Assembly: GCA_002364615.1 (NCBI GenBank)
Contig: DEYP01000002.1
Span: 175,038 to 239,037 of the forward strand
From: Arsukibacterium sp. UBA3155
Lineage (GTDB): Bacteria > Pseudomonadota > Gammaproteobacteria > Enterobacterales > Alteromonadaceae
Reading direction: 5' to 3'
Length of the DNA: 64,000 nucleotides
Every line of letters starts with the position of its first letter. Position 1 is the stretch's first letter. A model generated the notes under the pieces. It saw nothing but the letters and a program-made list of their open reading frames with translations, did not search any database and had not been told where the DNA came from. The position numbers and the translations under genes were made by a program. Shown here piece by piece: positions 46,852-56,581 of this stretch.

Positions 46852-48201
46852 ATGATGGTTAACAAGGCATCAGCAGTACCTGGTAGCCGATTGAGTCGGT
46901 TAGGCGGACTTGCATCTCTTGCCGGGCGGGTTGCCGGTGGCATGCTGGCAGAGGGGGCCCGACAATTAGCGCAAGGTAACAGGCCAAGTAGTAAAGCGAT
47001 GCTGCTTACCCCTGCAAATATTAAGCGCGTTGCAGATCAATTGGCTCACATGCGTGGGGCCGCCATGAAAATGGGTCAGTTGTTATCTATGGATAGCGGC
47101 GATTTACTGCCAGCAGAGCTGACAGATTTACTTGCTCGGTTACGCTCTAGTGCCAATCCGATGCCGGCTAAGCAGTTAGCGCAGGTACTGAGGCTGAACC
47201 TGGGGGAGCAGTGGCAGCAGCATTTTGCCGACTTTACCTTTAAACCCATTGCAGCAGCGTCAATTGGTCAGGTGCATCAGGCCTATCATGATAATGGAAC
47301 CAAACTGGCGGTAAAAATTCAGTATCCCGGGGTCAGATCCAGTATTGACAGCGATGTCGACAACGTGGCGACATTACTGCGGGTAAGTGGCTTAATTCCG
47401 GCAGAAATGGATTACCACAGCCTGTTAGCTGAAGCCAAAATACAGTTAAAAAACGAGGCAGATTATCTAAAAGAAGCTGAGTATTTAAAGCGGTATCGTC
47501 AATTTCTGGTTGAGGATAACCGTTACCTGTTACCTGAAGTGTATCCCGAGCTCACCAGTGACACTATACTGACCATGTCTTATGTTGAAGGGGATCCTAT
47601 AGAAAACTTATTGTCAGCATCTCAGGCGGAGCGGGACCGGGTTCTAAGTTTAATTTTCACGCTGTTTTTCAGAGAGTTATTTGAGTTTAAACTAGTGCAA
47701 ACTGACCCTAATTTTGCAAATTACCTGTATAACACAAACACCAGCCAGTTAGTGCTACTTGATTTTGGTGCCTGTCGAGATTATTCCGATAAAATAAGTG
47801 ATGGCTACCGGGCGTTATTCCAGGCCGCTTGCAGTAATAACCCGCAAGCACTGGATGACGCCTTAACCACCATCGGTTTTTTCAGCCAGGCGATTTTACC
47901 TGAACAAAAAGCAGCCGTACTTAACCTGGTGGCATTGGCCTGCGAACCTTTACGCCAGAATGCAGAATTTGATTTTGGAGCGAGTGACTTAGCCCGACGT
48001 TTGCGTGATGCCGGCACAGCGCTTAGCACCGAGCAAAATTATTGGCACAGTCCACCGGCCGATGCATTGTTTTTACACCGTAAAATTGCCGGTTTATATC
48101 TACTGGCGTCCCGGCTGCAAGTGAGGGTTAATATCTGGCAATTGCTTGAGCCTTATCTGCATCACGCCAATACGATACCGATACCTTATGCAGAAAAATA
48201 A
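46852..48201 (+). CDS. ABC1/UbiB-family atypical kinase
   Basis: The 449-residue protein has the marks of UbiB/COQ8 kinases: the KxGQ motif in GAAMKMGQLLSM, the alanine-rich AAASIGQVHQA loop, the invariant Lys in LAVKIQYPG, ExD-like KNEADYLKEAEYLKRY, QTDPNFANY and LLDFGACRDY. Such proteins are ATPases that support ubiquinone synthesis or lipid handling. No C-terminal transmembrane helices as in UbiB are evident, so this is the soluble AarF/COQ8-like branch. The start could be either of two adjacent ATGs (46852, 46855) after AAGGG. Confidence 0.92.
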   Translation: MMVNKASAVPGSRLSRLGGLASLAGRVAGGMLAEGARQLAQGNRPSSKAMLLTPANIKRVADQLAHMRGAAMKMGQLLSMDSGDLLPAELTDLLARLRSSANPMPAKQLAQVLRLNLGEQWQQHFADFTFKPIAAASIGQVHQAYHDNGTKLAVKIQYPGVRSSIDSDVDNVATLLRVSGLIPAEMDYHSLLAEAKIQLKNEADYLKEAEYLKRYRQFLVEDNRYLLPEVYPELTSDTILTMSYVEGDPIENLLSASQAERDRVLSLIFTLFFRELFEFKLVQTDPNFANYLYNTNTSQLVLLDFGACRDYSDKISDGYRALFQAACSNNPQALDDALTTIGFFSQAILPEQKAAVLNLVALACEPLRQNAEFDFGASDLARRLRDAGTALSTEQNYWHSPPADALFLHRKIAGLYLLASRLQVRVNIWQLLEPYLHHANTIPIPYAEK

Positions 48202-49024
48202 CCTTGCCAAATCAATCTTGCTGCTCACTATGGGTGTGTGCAGTTTTTCAGCAAAAGCTGAGCCCGCAACTGACTTGCCATTATGGGAGGCCGGGTTGCT
48301 TGGCCTTAGCATACAGCAACTGGCGTATCCCGGTTCTAACGAGCAGGTTCAACGTAGTTTTATTCTGCCGTATCTGATTTACCGGGGGGACTTTCTAAGG
48401 GCAGATCGTGACAACGTTGGCTTACGAGCATTCAAAAGTGAAACACTGGAAGTTGATGTCGGCTTTGCGGCCGCTCTGGGTGCTTCTGATGGCGACATTA
48501 AGGTGCGCCAGGGCATGCCTGAACTAGGTACGCTGGTAGAGGCTGGGCCACGTTTGCGTTGGACCATCAGCGATAACATCTGGGGCAGCAGGCTGCGTCT
48601 TGACTTACCGCTGCGGGCGGCATTCGATGTTGAAGAGGGCATGCGCTATAGTGGGATCAGTTTCGAGCCGGCACTGTTTGCTGATGTCACCACAACAGAT
48701 GATCTGAGTTACACCCTTGGCGTCAGTGCCTTATTTGGCAGTGAAAAGCTGACAGACCGTTTTTATCAGGTCGCAGAACAATTTTCACAAAGTGACCGCC
48801 CTGAGTTCGACGCTAAACCTGGCTTAATTGCCCTTCGGTTTACTGGTGCAATCAGTAAAAAATTCTCATCAAACTGGCGTGGCTTTAGTTTTGCCCGATA
48901 TGAAACGGTAAGCAGTGCCAAAAATCAGCATAGTCCATTAGTGGCACAAAACGGTGGCTGGTCGGTGGGGATCGGTGTCACTTATATCTGGGCCCGCTCG
49001 GCCCAGACAGTCAGTGGGTGGTAG
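48188..49024 (+). CDS. MipA/OmpV-family outer-membrane protein
   Basis: The frame opens at 48146, but the ATG at 48188 gives a proper signal peptide (MQKNNLAKSILLLTMGVCSF, cut after SAKA), yielding 278 residues. Its beta-strand pattern ends with an aromatic-rich strand (VGIGVTYIWARS). LPLWEAGLLGLSIQQLAYPGS and LPYLIYRGDFLRADRDNVG match MipA/OmpV proteins, which act as outer-membrane scaffold or porin-like barrels. The start overlaps the end of the ABC1 kinase gene by 14 bp. Confidence 0.88.
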   Translation: MQKNNLAKSILLLTMGVCSFSAKAEPATDLPLWEAGLLGLSIQQLAYPGSNEQVQRSFILPYLIYRGDFLRADRDNVGLRAFKSETLEVDVGFAAALGASDGDIKVRQGMPELGTLVEAGPRLRWTISDNIWGSRLRLDLPLRAAFDVEEGMRYSGISFEPALFADVTTTDDLSYTLGVSALFGSEKLTDRFYQVAEQFSQSDRPEFDAKPGLIALRFTGAISKKFSSNWRGFSFARYETVSSAKNQHSPLVAQNGGWSVGIGVTYIWARSAQTVSGW

Positions 49025-49027
49025 CAA

Positions 49028-49873
49028 TTAGTTACTGCCCGTTATAGCGCTGAAGTCAGCACTGCCATGACGTTCAGGTAACTGTAAGCCATTACCCCAA
49101 TTACGGTTAACAATTTTGCCGCGCTGTACCGCCGGCCGCGCATTCAGTTGCTTTGCCCAGCGCTGAACGTTAGGGTAGTCCTGAACTTGCAGAAATTCGG
49201 CTGCATCATAAAGCTCACCTAATGCCAGCAACCCATACCAGGGCCAGATTGCCATATCGGCAATAGTGTATTCATCACCAGCAATGTACGTATTATTTGC
49301 TAACTGTTTATCTAACACATCCAGTTGCCGCTTGGCTTCCATGGTGTAGCGGTTAATAGGATATTCAAGCTTCTCTGGAGCGTAAGCATAAAAATGGCCA
49401 AAGCCACCTCCCAAAAAGGGTGCGCTGCCCATTTGCCAGAATAGCCAGTTCAGTGTTTCAGTGCGCTTTGCAGAATCCTTTGGGATAAACGCATCAAACT
49501 TTTCTGCCAGATAAAGCAGTATTGAGCCTGACTCAAACACTCTGCTACCTGAACTTTTATCAAGCAGTGCCGGAATTTTTGAATTAGGATTTATTTCAAC
49601 AAAGCCACTGCCAAACTGGTCGCCGTCTTTAATGCTGATAAGCCAGGCGTCATATTCCGCAGCATTAACACCGGCCTCCAGTAATTCTTCCAGCAAAATA
49701 GTAACTTTAACGCCGTTGGGTGTTGCCATGGAATACAACTGTAAAGGGTGTTCGCCTTGCGCTAATTCTTTATCGTGTGTGGCACCTGAAACCGGGCGGT
49801 TAATATTGGCAAATTGGCCACCATTTGCTTTGTCGGCACGCCATACTTTAGGTGGGGTATAGTTCTCACTCAT
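49028..49873 (-). CDS. yghU: Glutathione S-transferase-like disulfide reductase YghU
   Basis: The 281-residue protein starts YTPPKVWRADKANGGQFANINRP, then has the thioredoxin-like domain (LYSMATPNGVKVTILLEELLE) and the helical C-domain (YTIADMAIWPWYG). This fits the YghU/Ure2p-like nu-class GSTs, which bind two glutathiones and reduce disulfides. A clean AGGAG precedes the ATG. It is convergent with the MipA gene (3 bp between the stops). Confidence 0.93.
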   Translation of the reverse strand: MSENYTPPKVWRADKANGGQFANINRPVSGATHDKELAQGEHPLQLYSMATPNGVKVTILLEELLEAGVNAAEYDAWLISIKDGDQFGSGFVEINPNSKIPALLDKSSGSRVFESGSILLYLAEKFDAFIPKDSAKRTETLNWLFWQMGSAPFLGGGFGHFYAYAPEKLEYPINRYTMEAKRQLDVLDKQLANNTYIAGDEYTIADMAIWPWYGLLALGELYDAAEFLQVQDYPNVQRWAKQLNARPAVQRGKIVNRNWGNGLQLPERHGSADFSAITGSN

Positions 49874-50073
49874 CGTTAACTCCTGATAAAAGATTTAAGC
49901 CGGTTAAAACGTTATGTTAAAGATATTGGCTTAACATGCCTGAAATACAAGGTGCCCCGATGCCATTGACAGAGAGTTTAGTACTAAGCAAGAATAAATA
50001 AGAATATGCGTTAAACATTGACAGTAATACACTTGGTAATTAATAAAAACCTGACAGGGTTGTCATTAACCAT

Positions 50074-50985
50074 ATGATTAAGAGACTAATAGCATTAGCT
50101 GTTGCCACTTTGGTACTTAGCGGCTGCGCTCAGAAACTACCTGATGACCGGCAACAAATTAGTGTTCCAGCAGAACTGCCCAACCTTCAAGTGATCAATA
50201 ACGTCAGCTATAGTAGCCTGGCAGCATTACCCTATGGCAATAGCAGTATTCAGCTGGCCTACGGTAATGCGCCACTGCAGTATGGTCAATTATATCTGCC
50301 ACCGAAGGCAACAATGCAGCAGCCGTCGCCCCTGGTGGTGTTTATTCATGGTGGCTGCTGGTTAAATGCGTATGACATCAGCCACAGTAATGGCTTCAGC
50401 CAGGCGCTGGCTGATCAGGGTTTTGCGGTATGGTCGCTTGAATACCGGCGGACAGGTGATGTCGGAGGCGGCTGGCCGGGCAGCTTTCATGATGTGCTAA
50501 CTGGGATCAGTAGTGTGCAATCCTTGCTGGCAGGCTTTCCAATTGATCACTCCAATATTGTACTGGCGGGGCATTCTGCCGGTGGCCAGTTAGCGTTATT
50601 GGCGGCGGGCAAAAGTTATCATCAAGCCGCTTTGTATAATTTGCCGCCAATAAAGGGGGTGGTTGGCCTCGCAGCGATTACCGATATGCCAGGTTACAGC
50701 GCAGGAGAGAATAGTTGCCAGAAAGCCACCCGGCAGTTTTTGCAAGGCAGCGCTGCACAACAAACAGAATATTACCTGCAAGCAAACCCGCAACAGCAGG
50801 CCATGCACCCCAAAACCCTGTTATTGCAGGGCTCAACGGATAGTATAGTGCCAGTGACGCAGGCCAGTGCCAGTGGTATGCCTTTTCAGCTGGTAAACGA
50901 AGCCGGGCATTTTGATTGGATCCATCCGCACACCCCAGCGTATAAACAGTTTATTGCAACCTTGCAGGAGTTTTTTGCACAGTGA
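50074..50985 (+). CDS. Lipoprotein alpha/beta hydrolase, candidate kynurenine formamidase
   Basis: The 303-residue protein has a lipobox (LSGC, Cys18) and an alpha/beta-hydrolase fold. HGGCW (92-96) is the HGGxW oxyanion motif of BNA7/AFMID-type kynurenine formamidases. The nucleophile is Ser168 in GHSAGG; the acid and His are in GSTDSIVP and AGHFDWIHP. YRRTGDVGGGWPG also fits this group. Its stop overlaps the GTG start of kynureninase (GTGA), so it is probably the formamidase of tryptophan breakdown. An envelope location is odd for that role, so a general esterase remains possible. Confidence 0.7.
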   Translation: MIKRLIALAVATLVLSGCAQKLPDDRQQISVPAELPNLQVINNVSYSSLAALPYGNSSIQLAYGNAPLQYGQLYLPPKATMQQPSPLVVFIHGGCWLNAYDISHSNGFSQALADQGFAVWSLEYRRTGDVGGGWPGSFHDVLTGISSVQSLLAGFPIDHSNIVLAGHSAGGQLALLAAGKSYHQAALYNLPPIKGVVGLAAITDMPGYSAGENSCQKATRQFLQGSAAQQTEYYLQANPQQQAMHPKTLLLQGSTDSIVPVTQASASGMPFQLVNEAGHFDWIHPHTPAYKQFIATLQEFFAQ

Positions 50986-52292
50986 CTTACTCAAACCCCG
51001 CTTCCGACAGTCTGGAAATTAGTCTTGAATATTTGCAGCAATGTGACGAGAAGGATCCACTGGCTGATAAACGAAACGCCTTTATCTTGCCTGAAAATAC
51101 CCTTTATCTTGATGGCAACTCTCTTGGGGCGATGCCAAAAGTGGCAGCGGAGCGGGCCCAACAGGTGTTATCACAGCAATGGCCGCAGGATTTAATAAAA
51201 AGCTGGAATAGCCATGGTTGGATAGACTTGCCGGCCAGAGTTGGTGAAAAAATAGCACCGTTAATTGGCGCGGCAGCTGGACAGGTAATTAGTTGTGATT
51301 CAACCTCGGTGAATTTATTCAAAGTACTCAGTAGCGCCATGCTGTTGCAATCAGCAGGCAAGACTAATCGCAACGTTGTGTTGTCGCAGAAGGGTAATTT
51401 TCCAACCGACTTATATATGGTTGAAGGCCTGGCTACATTACTGGGTGAGCAACATTGCCGCTTAAAATTGATAGAGGACAGCGACAACACCCATGCCCTG
51501 GAGCAGGCCTTAACGGATCCTGAGTTAGCGGCCGCGGTTGCTGTTGTTATGCTTACTCAGGTTGATTTTAGAAGCGGCCGGCTGTTAAATATGCAACGGC
51601 TAACCGAGTTAGCTCAGGCCAACGGCATTATAGTTATCTGGGATTTAGCGCACAGTGCCGGTGCATTGCCGGTTGAACTGGATGCCTGTAATGTCGATTT
51701 TGCGGTCGGCTGTGGGTATAAATATTTAAACGGTGGTCCGGGAGCACCGGCATTTATCTATGCCGCAAAGCGCCACCATCAAAAACTGACGCAACCGTTA
51801 ACCGGTTGGATGGGACACAGTGCGCCGTTCAGTTTTACCAGTCAGTATCAGAAGGCAGATGGTATTGCCCAGTTTCTGACGGGTACCCCTGCGGTTTTAT
51901 CTATGAGTGTCTTAGATGCTGCACTCGATGTATTCAGTGATGTTGATATGATGCTATTGCGTCAGAAGTCACTGGCACTAAGTCGTTATTTTCATCTGCT
52001 GGTGCAGCAACACGAATGCCTGGCGCAGCTAAGATTACTGACACCGCAGCAATCGGCAGAGCGGGGCAGTCAACTGGCTTATCAGCATAAAGATGCCTAC
52101 GCCATTTGTCAGGCGTTGATTAAGCATGGGGTGGTTGCAGACTTTCGGGCGCCAGATATTCTGCGTCTTGGTTTTACGCCGCTCTATTTACGTTACAGCG
52201 ACATTTGGCATGCTGCAGCAACCCTGGCAAAACTGGTTAAAACCGGCGAGTATTTACAGCCCCAATACAGGGTAAAACATAAAGTAACCTAG
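50982..52292 (+). CDS. kynU: Kynureninase
   Basis: The 436-residue PLP enzyme cleaves kynurenine to anthranilate and alanine. Blocks: LDGNSLGAMPK, WNSHGWIDLPARVGEKIAPLIGA split by short gaps, DLAHSAGALPVELDACNVDFAVG and GCGYKYLNGGPGAP with the PLP-binding Lys247. The start is GTG at 50982, overlapping the hydrolase gene. The tryptophan 2,3-dioxygenase gene is not in the window, although it may lie elsewhere. Confidence 0.95.
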   Translation: MTYSNPASDSLEISLEYLQQCDEKDPLADKRNAFILPENTLYLDGNSLGAMPKVAAERAQQVLSQQWPQDLIKSWNSHGWIDLPARVGEKIAPLIGAAAGQVISCDSTSVNLFKVLSSAMLLQSAGKTNRNVVLSQKGNFPTDLYMVEGLATLLGEQHCRLKLIEDSDNTHALEQALTDPELAAAVAVVMLTQVDFRSGRLLNMQRLTELAQANGIIVIWDLAHSAGALPVELDACNVDFAVGCGYKYLNGGPGAPAFIYAAKRHHQKLTQPLTGWMGHSAPFSFTSQYQKADGIAQFLTGTPAVLSMSVLDAALDVFSDVDMMLLRQKSLALSRYFHLLVQQHECLAQLRLLTPQQSAERGSQLAYQHKDAYAICQALIKHGVVADFRAPDILRLGFTPLYLRYSDIWHAAATLAKLVKTGEYLQPQYRVKHKVT

Positions 52293-52307
52293 CGCGTTAC
52301 CTGGAAG

Positions 52308-52928
52308 CTAGTTGCCAGTTTTGATAAACCAGAGTAAACGATTATTGGCTGGCATAGTGCAATCTTGCTTTAACGTAAAGCCCTGTTGCTGCGCCAGTGC
52401 TAAAATTTGCTCAAAATCTCTGATCCCCATCGCGGGATCCCGGCTTTTAAGGCTAAGATCGAACGCCTGATTACTGGCACTGCTAAACTGCCCCTGATAA
52501 TTAAACGGACCATAGATACACAACGAGGCGTTGTCTTGTAACAACGCCTTTAGCCTGCTAAAAAAATGTTGTACGACCGGCCAGGGCATAATGTGCAGGG
52601 TATTGGCGGTAAATAAACCATCTGCAGCTATAGCTGGTGCGGTACCTGCACAAATATCCAGTGCCAGCGGCATCGGTAAATTAACCAGGTTGGCCCGGCG
52701 AATGCGTTCAGCAAGCGCTGTCAGGTAAACAGGTTGATCGGACGCCTGCCAGCGTAAATGTGCTAAGTTTTCGGCAAAATAAACGGCATGCTGACCAGTA
52801 CCACTGCCAACTTCCAGGATTTGGTTACAATTAGCAAACGCCTGCGTTAACAGGGTTAATATCGGTTCTTTGTTATTTTCACATGCCTGAGAAAAGGGCA
52901 GATCGGCGTAATTCACTTGCGATACCAT
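52308..52928 (-). CDS. DUF938 SAM-dependent methyltransferase-like protein
   Basis: The frame begins at 52934, but the ATG at 52928 (MVSQVNYADLPFSQACENNKE) is preferred, giving 206 residues. The SAM-binding motif is EVGSGTGQHAVYFAENL, and WQASDQ continues it. NTLHIMPWPVVQHFF and YGPFNYQGQFSSASN fit DUF938 proteins. The substrate is unknown. It is convergent with kynU (15 bp between the stops). Confidence 0.9.
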   Translation of the reverse strand: MVSQVNYADLPFSQACENNKEPILTLLTQAFANCNQILEVGSGTGQHAVYFAENLAHLRWQASDQPVYLTALAERIRRANLVNLPMPLALDICAGTAPAIAADGLFTANTLHIMPWPVVQHFFSRLKALLQDNASLCIYGPFNYQGQFSSASNQAFDLSLKSRDPAMGIRDFEQILALAQQQGFTLKQDCTMPANNRLLWFIKTGN

Positions 52929-53093
52929 AGTCAATTTTCAGTTCCAAAAATAGCCATCTGAACGTTTGAAAATAGGTTCAGCGTCCAAAAGTAACGTTTT
53001 GTATTATACTAACAGCTTATTCTACAAACTGATTGAGTCGCTACTCTTTGTTAGCTAGATTTAATCACGAATTATGAGAACTTCTGGTTTTGC

Positions 53094-54881
53094 ATGTCTC
53101 ATCTTAGTAACGTTGTAGCTTATAATCGCATCAGCTTGACCAACATAATAAATTTGTTGGCACTGTATCTTGTGAACATTGCTATTTTTTTGCTGCTGTT
53201 TAGTCACTCCGTCAATGCTAACACCATAAATACATCAGAGTTTAAAGATGGCGTTCCTGGCAAGTATATTGTTTATTTTCAAGAAAATAATGCTCAGCTT
53301 TCGCTAAAGCAAGCTCAGCAGGTTTTTTCATCAAATCAGGTTAAACAGGCCAATAGTAACTCTATTTCATTAGGTATTGGTACTGCACCGGCATGGCTGA
53401 AGTTTTCGGTTAAGCATGACGGTGTTTCTAAAGAGCTATACAGACTGTCGGTTGAAACGCCCTGGCTCGACCATATTGATACCTGGCTGGTGCATGACGG
53501 CATCCTCATTAAACATGTTATCGGTGGTGATGCGATACCTTTCAAGCAACGACCTATGCAATATCGTTTTTATGCCTTTGAACATGCTTTTGACCAAGGC
53601 ATAACAGACGTTTACATTCGGGTTGAGTCGTTGGGTCCGATGGCGATACCTGTCAGGTTAAGCACCCGGGAAAATGCCATAAAGCGCGATATAGCAGCAG
53701 GTTATCAATATGGCGTGCTGTGGGGGATTATGTCGGCGCTGGCGCTGTATAATTTAGTGCTGTTCATTTTTATCCGACAAAAAGAATATGGTTTGTATGG
53801 TCTTTACCTCATCGGTTTTGTGTTGAACAGTTTGTCTTATACCGGGCATATCCATACCGTTATTACTGCAGATGCCGGAGCTTACTTTCAGGATTGGCTT
53901 GATATTACCTTAATGCTTACCTACAGCGTTGCCGGGCTCCATTTTGCCCGTTATTTACTCAATACCCGTGCTTATGCACCCAAACTAGATAGTACAGTTA
54001 AGTGGATTACCATTATTATTCCAACTGCGATGTTATTGGGGTTTGTCAGGGATCAGCTGGTATTTTCAACCATACTGGCCTTTATACTCAATTGTGGTTT
54101 TGTCACGCTTTTTATTGCCATGGGGTTATCCGCGCTTAAAGCACAGCAACCTTTTGCGGTGATTTTTATATTATCTTCCCTTACTGCAGCCATTTGTATT
54201 ACGGTATCCACACTGGCCGTCGCGGGGTTTTTAGTCCCCTACAACGACTATACCTTTAAAGCCATTGAAGTTGGTATGGCGTTTGAGGCTATTTTATTGG
54301 CGGTCATTCTGGCGCGCCAGTTCAGAATGGCAAAATTGGATAAAGTAATTGCGGAAAGCTTTGCCCGCACTGATTCCCTTACCGGCTTAAATAACAGGCG
54401 GGGCTTTAACCAGGTTACCGACCCCATTTGGAACAATATCGTGCGTGAAAAAAGAGATGTCTCAATCGTTCTGATTGATATTGATTCGTTTAAAACAATT
54501 AATGATACCTTCGGCCATGCTTACGGTGACCAAGTGCTAATTGAAGTTGCTAAGTGCATCAAAGCAACCGCTAGAGAAGGCGATGTTCCCGCGCGCTGGG
54601 GTGGGGAAGAGTTTATTATCTTTTTGCCGGAGACAAACCAGAGAAAGGCGTTGATCCAGGCAGAGCGTGTACGCTCAGAAATTGAGAAAATCCAGATAAT
54701 GACTGATACGCTCGCGATTACCCTGACAGCAAGTTTTGGTGTGGCAGGCAGTGAGAATGGATTAATCGGCAATAAAACCATGGCGGTAGTTGAACAAGAA
54801 AAGTTAATTAATAGTGCTGATATTGCGCTTTACACAGCAAAGAGTAAGGGTAAAAACCGGGTGTGTGCGATGAGTCTTTAA
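53094..54881 (+). CDS. 7TM-DISM diguanylate cyclase
   Basis: The 595-residue protein begins with a signal-anchor, an extracytoplasmic 7TMR-DISMED2 domain (about 50-190, PAWLKFSVKHDG and WLDHIDTWLVHDG), seven membrane helices (about 200-410), and a C-terminal GGDEF domain with GGEEF as the active site (ARWGGEEFIIF). An inhibitory I-site, RxxD, is seen as REGD five residues before it. It should make c-di-GMP in response to an external ligand. It is a single gene with an AT-rich upstream region. Confidence 0.93.
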   Translation: MSHLSNVVAYNRISLTNIINLLALYLVNIAIFLLLFSHSVNANTINTSEFKDGVPGKYIVYFQENNAQLSLKQAQQVFSSNQVKQANSNSISLGIGTAPAWLKFSVKHDGVSKELYRLSVETPWLDHIDTWLVHDGILIKHVIGGDAIPFKQRPMQYRFYAFEHAFDQGITDVYIRVESLGPMAIPVRLSTRENAIKRDIAAGYQYGVLWGIMSALALYNLVLFIFIRQKEYGLYGLYLIGFVLNSLSYTGHIHTVITADAGAYFQDWLDITLMLTYSVAGLHFARYLLNTRAYAPKLDSTVKWITIIIPTAMLLGFVRDQLVFSTILAFILNCGFVTLFIAMGLSALKAQQPFAVIFILSSLTAAICITVSTLAVAGFLVPYNDYTFKAIEVGMAFEAILLAVILARQFRMAKLDKVIAESFARTDSLTGLNNRRGFNQVTDPIWNNIVREKRDVSIVLIDIDSFKTINDTFGHAYGDQVLIEVAKCIKATAREGDVPARWGGEEFIIFLPETNQRKALIQAERVRSEIEKIQIMTDTLAITLTASFGVAGSENGLIGNKTMAVVEQEKLINSADIALYTAKSKGKNRVCAMSL

Positions 54882-54961
54882 ACTTTATATTATCTGGGGC
54901 AGCGTTATTTAACTCAGCATTAACGTCGCCCCAATCAAAACTATAAGATATTGATGACTAC

Positions 54962-55555
54962 TTAGAAGTTAAACACCACTCCCGTTCCTAATAGTGATAT
55001 ATCGCTCTCAAACTGATAATTGGCGTAAAAATCGAACATTGGAGTTATACGATAGCGCACTGACAAGTCGCCATAAATAGTGTCATCCTCGCCCATATCG
55101 CTATAGCGCGCAGCAATACCTAATTCTAACTCTGGAGTTACCCGGTAGCGAAAACCTGCACTAGCCTGAAATCCGTTTATTGTCTCTTTCAAACTATTCG
55201 TTTCTGCAACAGAACGACCATATCCTGCTTCAAAAAAAGAATCTACCTGCTCTGAGATAGCATCGCGCATGCCCAGGCTTAAACTAAGCTCTGATGCGTC
55301 CATATCCATTCCGTTAAAAGAACCTGCTACATCGAAATAGCTACCCCGGATATAGATGTCCTTAGATAAAAGATAACTACCATTAAACTGATATCCATCT
55401 GGTTTAAATCTGTCTCCTGAACCGACTTTTATATTCAACTTAGCATATCCGGTACTTAAGTAGTTCCAGCTGATATCAGGTGTTGTCGCTGCCTTTGCAG
55501 AAAAAGTCATGCAACCGGCCAAAACCAATGCTACACCTGTAACGATTAACTTCAT
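54962..55555 (-). CDS. Small outer-membrane beta-barrel protein
   Basis: The 197-residue protein has a signal peptide (about 1-22, ending SAKA) and alternating hydrophobic/polar strands ending with an aromatic strand (SLLGTGVVFNF), a hallmark of outer-membrane barrels. It resembles OmpA-like or porin-family small barrels with eight strands. AGAGG precedes the ATG. No function can be assigned. Confidence 0.85.
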   Translation of the reverse strand: MKLIVTGVALVLAGCMTFSAKAATTPDISWNYLSTGYAKLNIKVGSGDRFKPDGYQFNGSYLLSKDIYIRGSYFDVAGSFNGMDMDASELSLSLGMRDAISEQVDSFFEAGYGRSVAETNSLKETINGFQASAGFRYRVTPELELGIAARYSDMGEDDTIYGDLSVRYRITPMFDFYANYQFESDISLLGTGVVFNF

Positions 55556-55667
55556 AAAACCTCTGTATGGAAATAAGGAAAATTACTGCTGGCATAGTAA
55601 CAGAATTGAATTCAAGCTGTGAACAGGTTTGTTATTATTTAGTTTATCTTTGCCTGCTAAGGTAAAC

Positions 55668-56405
55668 CTATCTGGAGTCGGAAGTAAATTTCATAGCATC
55701 AAACACAAGCTTCGCCCAAATTTTACAACCTGATTCAGAGGGATGAAAACCATCTGCAGCAAGCATGTCGGCCGCTAAAGCAAAGTTACAGCAAACCAGC
55801 TGCGCTTTTGGCCAGTTGTGTAGTTCGCTGGTTAAAGCCTGGTTCAGCATTCTGGCTTTAAGGCCCAACCAATAATTAATGGGCGAGGGCAAGGCAGTAA
55901 AGCGTTGTATCGGTGGTATCGCACAAAACAGTACTTGCGGATCGGTAAAATCTGTTGCCAGTCTGTCTAACAATATTCTTATCTGCTGCCGGAATTCGGC
56001 CTTACTATGAAGTGCTGTTACATCGTTAACACCAATAGATACCACCACTAAATCCAACCGGTACACCGCATTACTATGCGCATAAAGCTGGTGGAGTAAA
56101 TGGTTCAAGCCCGCGCAATCTAGCCCGGTTTTCGCGGCAAGCTGCCAGTTCACCTGATACTGTCTCGCCAGCAAGTCCACCAGTTGTCCTGAAAAAGCGT
56201 ATTTTTGCTGCGAAACACCCACACCCACACCCGCGGCAGCTGAATCACCACAAATCAGCAGTCGAAGCGGTTCACCACTGCCTTGCATACCACTACGCCG
56301 CCCAAGAGTTTCAGGTAAACACAAAGCGCGTTGCCGCGCGCGTTTACCTTGCCACAGTAGCAGAGGCCAACAGAGCAGGGTTACAAGGAGCCATCTTATC
56401 GTCAT
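55668..56405 (-). CDS. SGNH/GDSL hydrolase
   Basis: The 245-residue protein has an N-terminal hydrophobic anchor (about 3-17). SGNH blocks follow: GDSAAAG (block I, nucleophile Ser in GDS), VVVSIGVNDV (block III, Asn) and DGFHPSESG (block V, Asp-x-x-His). This suggests a lysophospholipase or acyl esterase attached to the inner membrane. The real substrate is unknown. It is 112 bp from the barrel gene on the same strand. Confidence 0.9.
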   Translation of the reverse strand: MTIRWLLVTLLCWPLLLWQGKRARQRALCLPETLGRRSGMQGSGEPLRLLICGDSAAAGVGVGVSQQKYAFSGQLVDLLARQYQVNWQLAAKTGLDCAGLNHLLHQLYAHSNAVYRLDLVVVSIGVNDVTALHSKAEFRQQIRILLDRLATDFTDPQVLFCAIPPIQRFTALPSPINYWLGLKARMLNQALTSELHNWPKAQLVCCNFALAADMLAADGFHPSESGCKIWAKLVFDAMKFTSDSR

Positions 56406-56581
56406 CAGTTAGGATTTAAGCCTTAACAGCCTGCTGTAATAAAGTGTAGTAATCACCATATCATGTATTTTGATTTTAGAATAAATGACGTCTTAGTTAA
56501 AAAATCGATATTTACCCATGTACTTGCACTGTTCCTTGGGTATGATCGAACACTAATTTAGTTATAAGGATTTTTCCTCTT

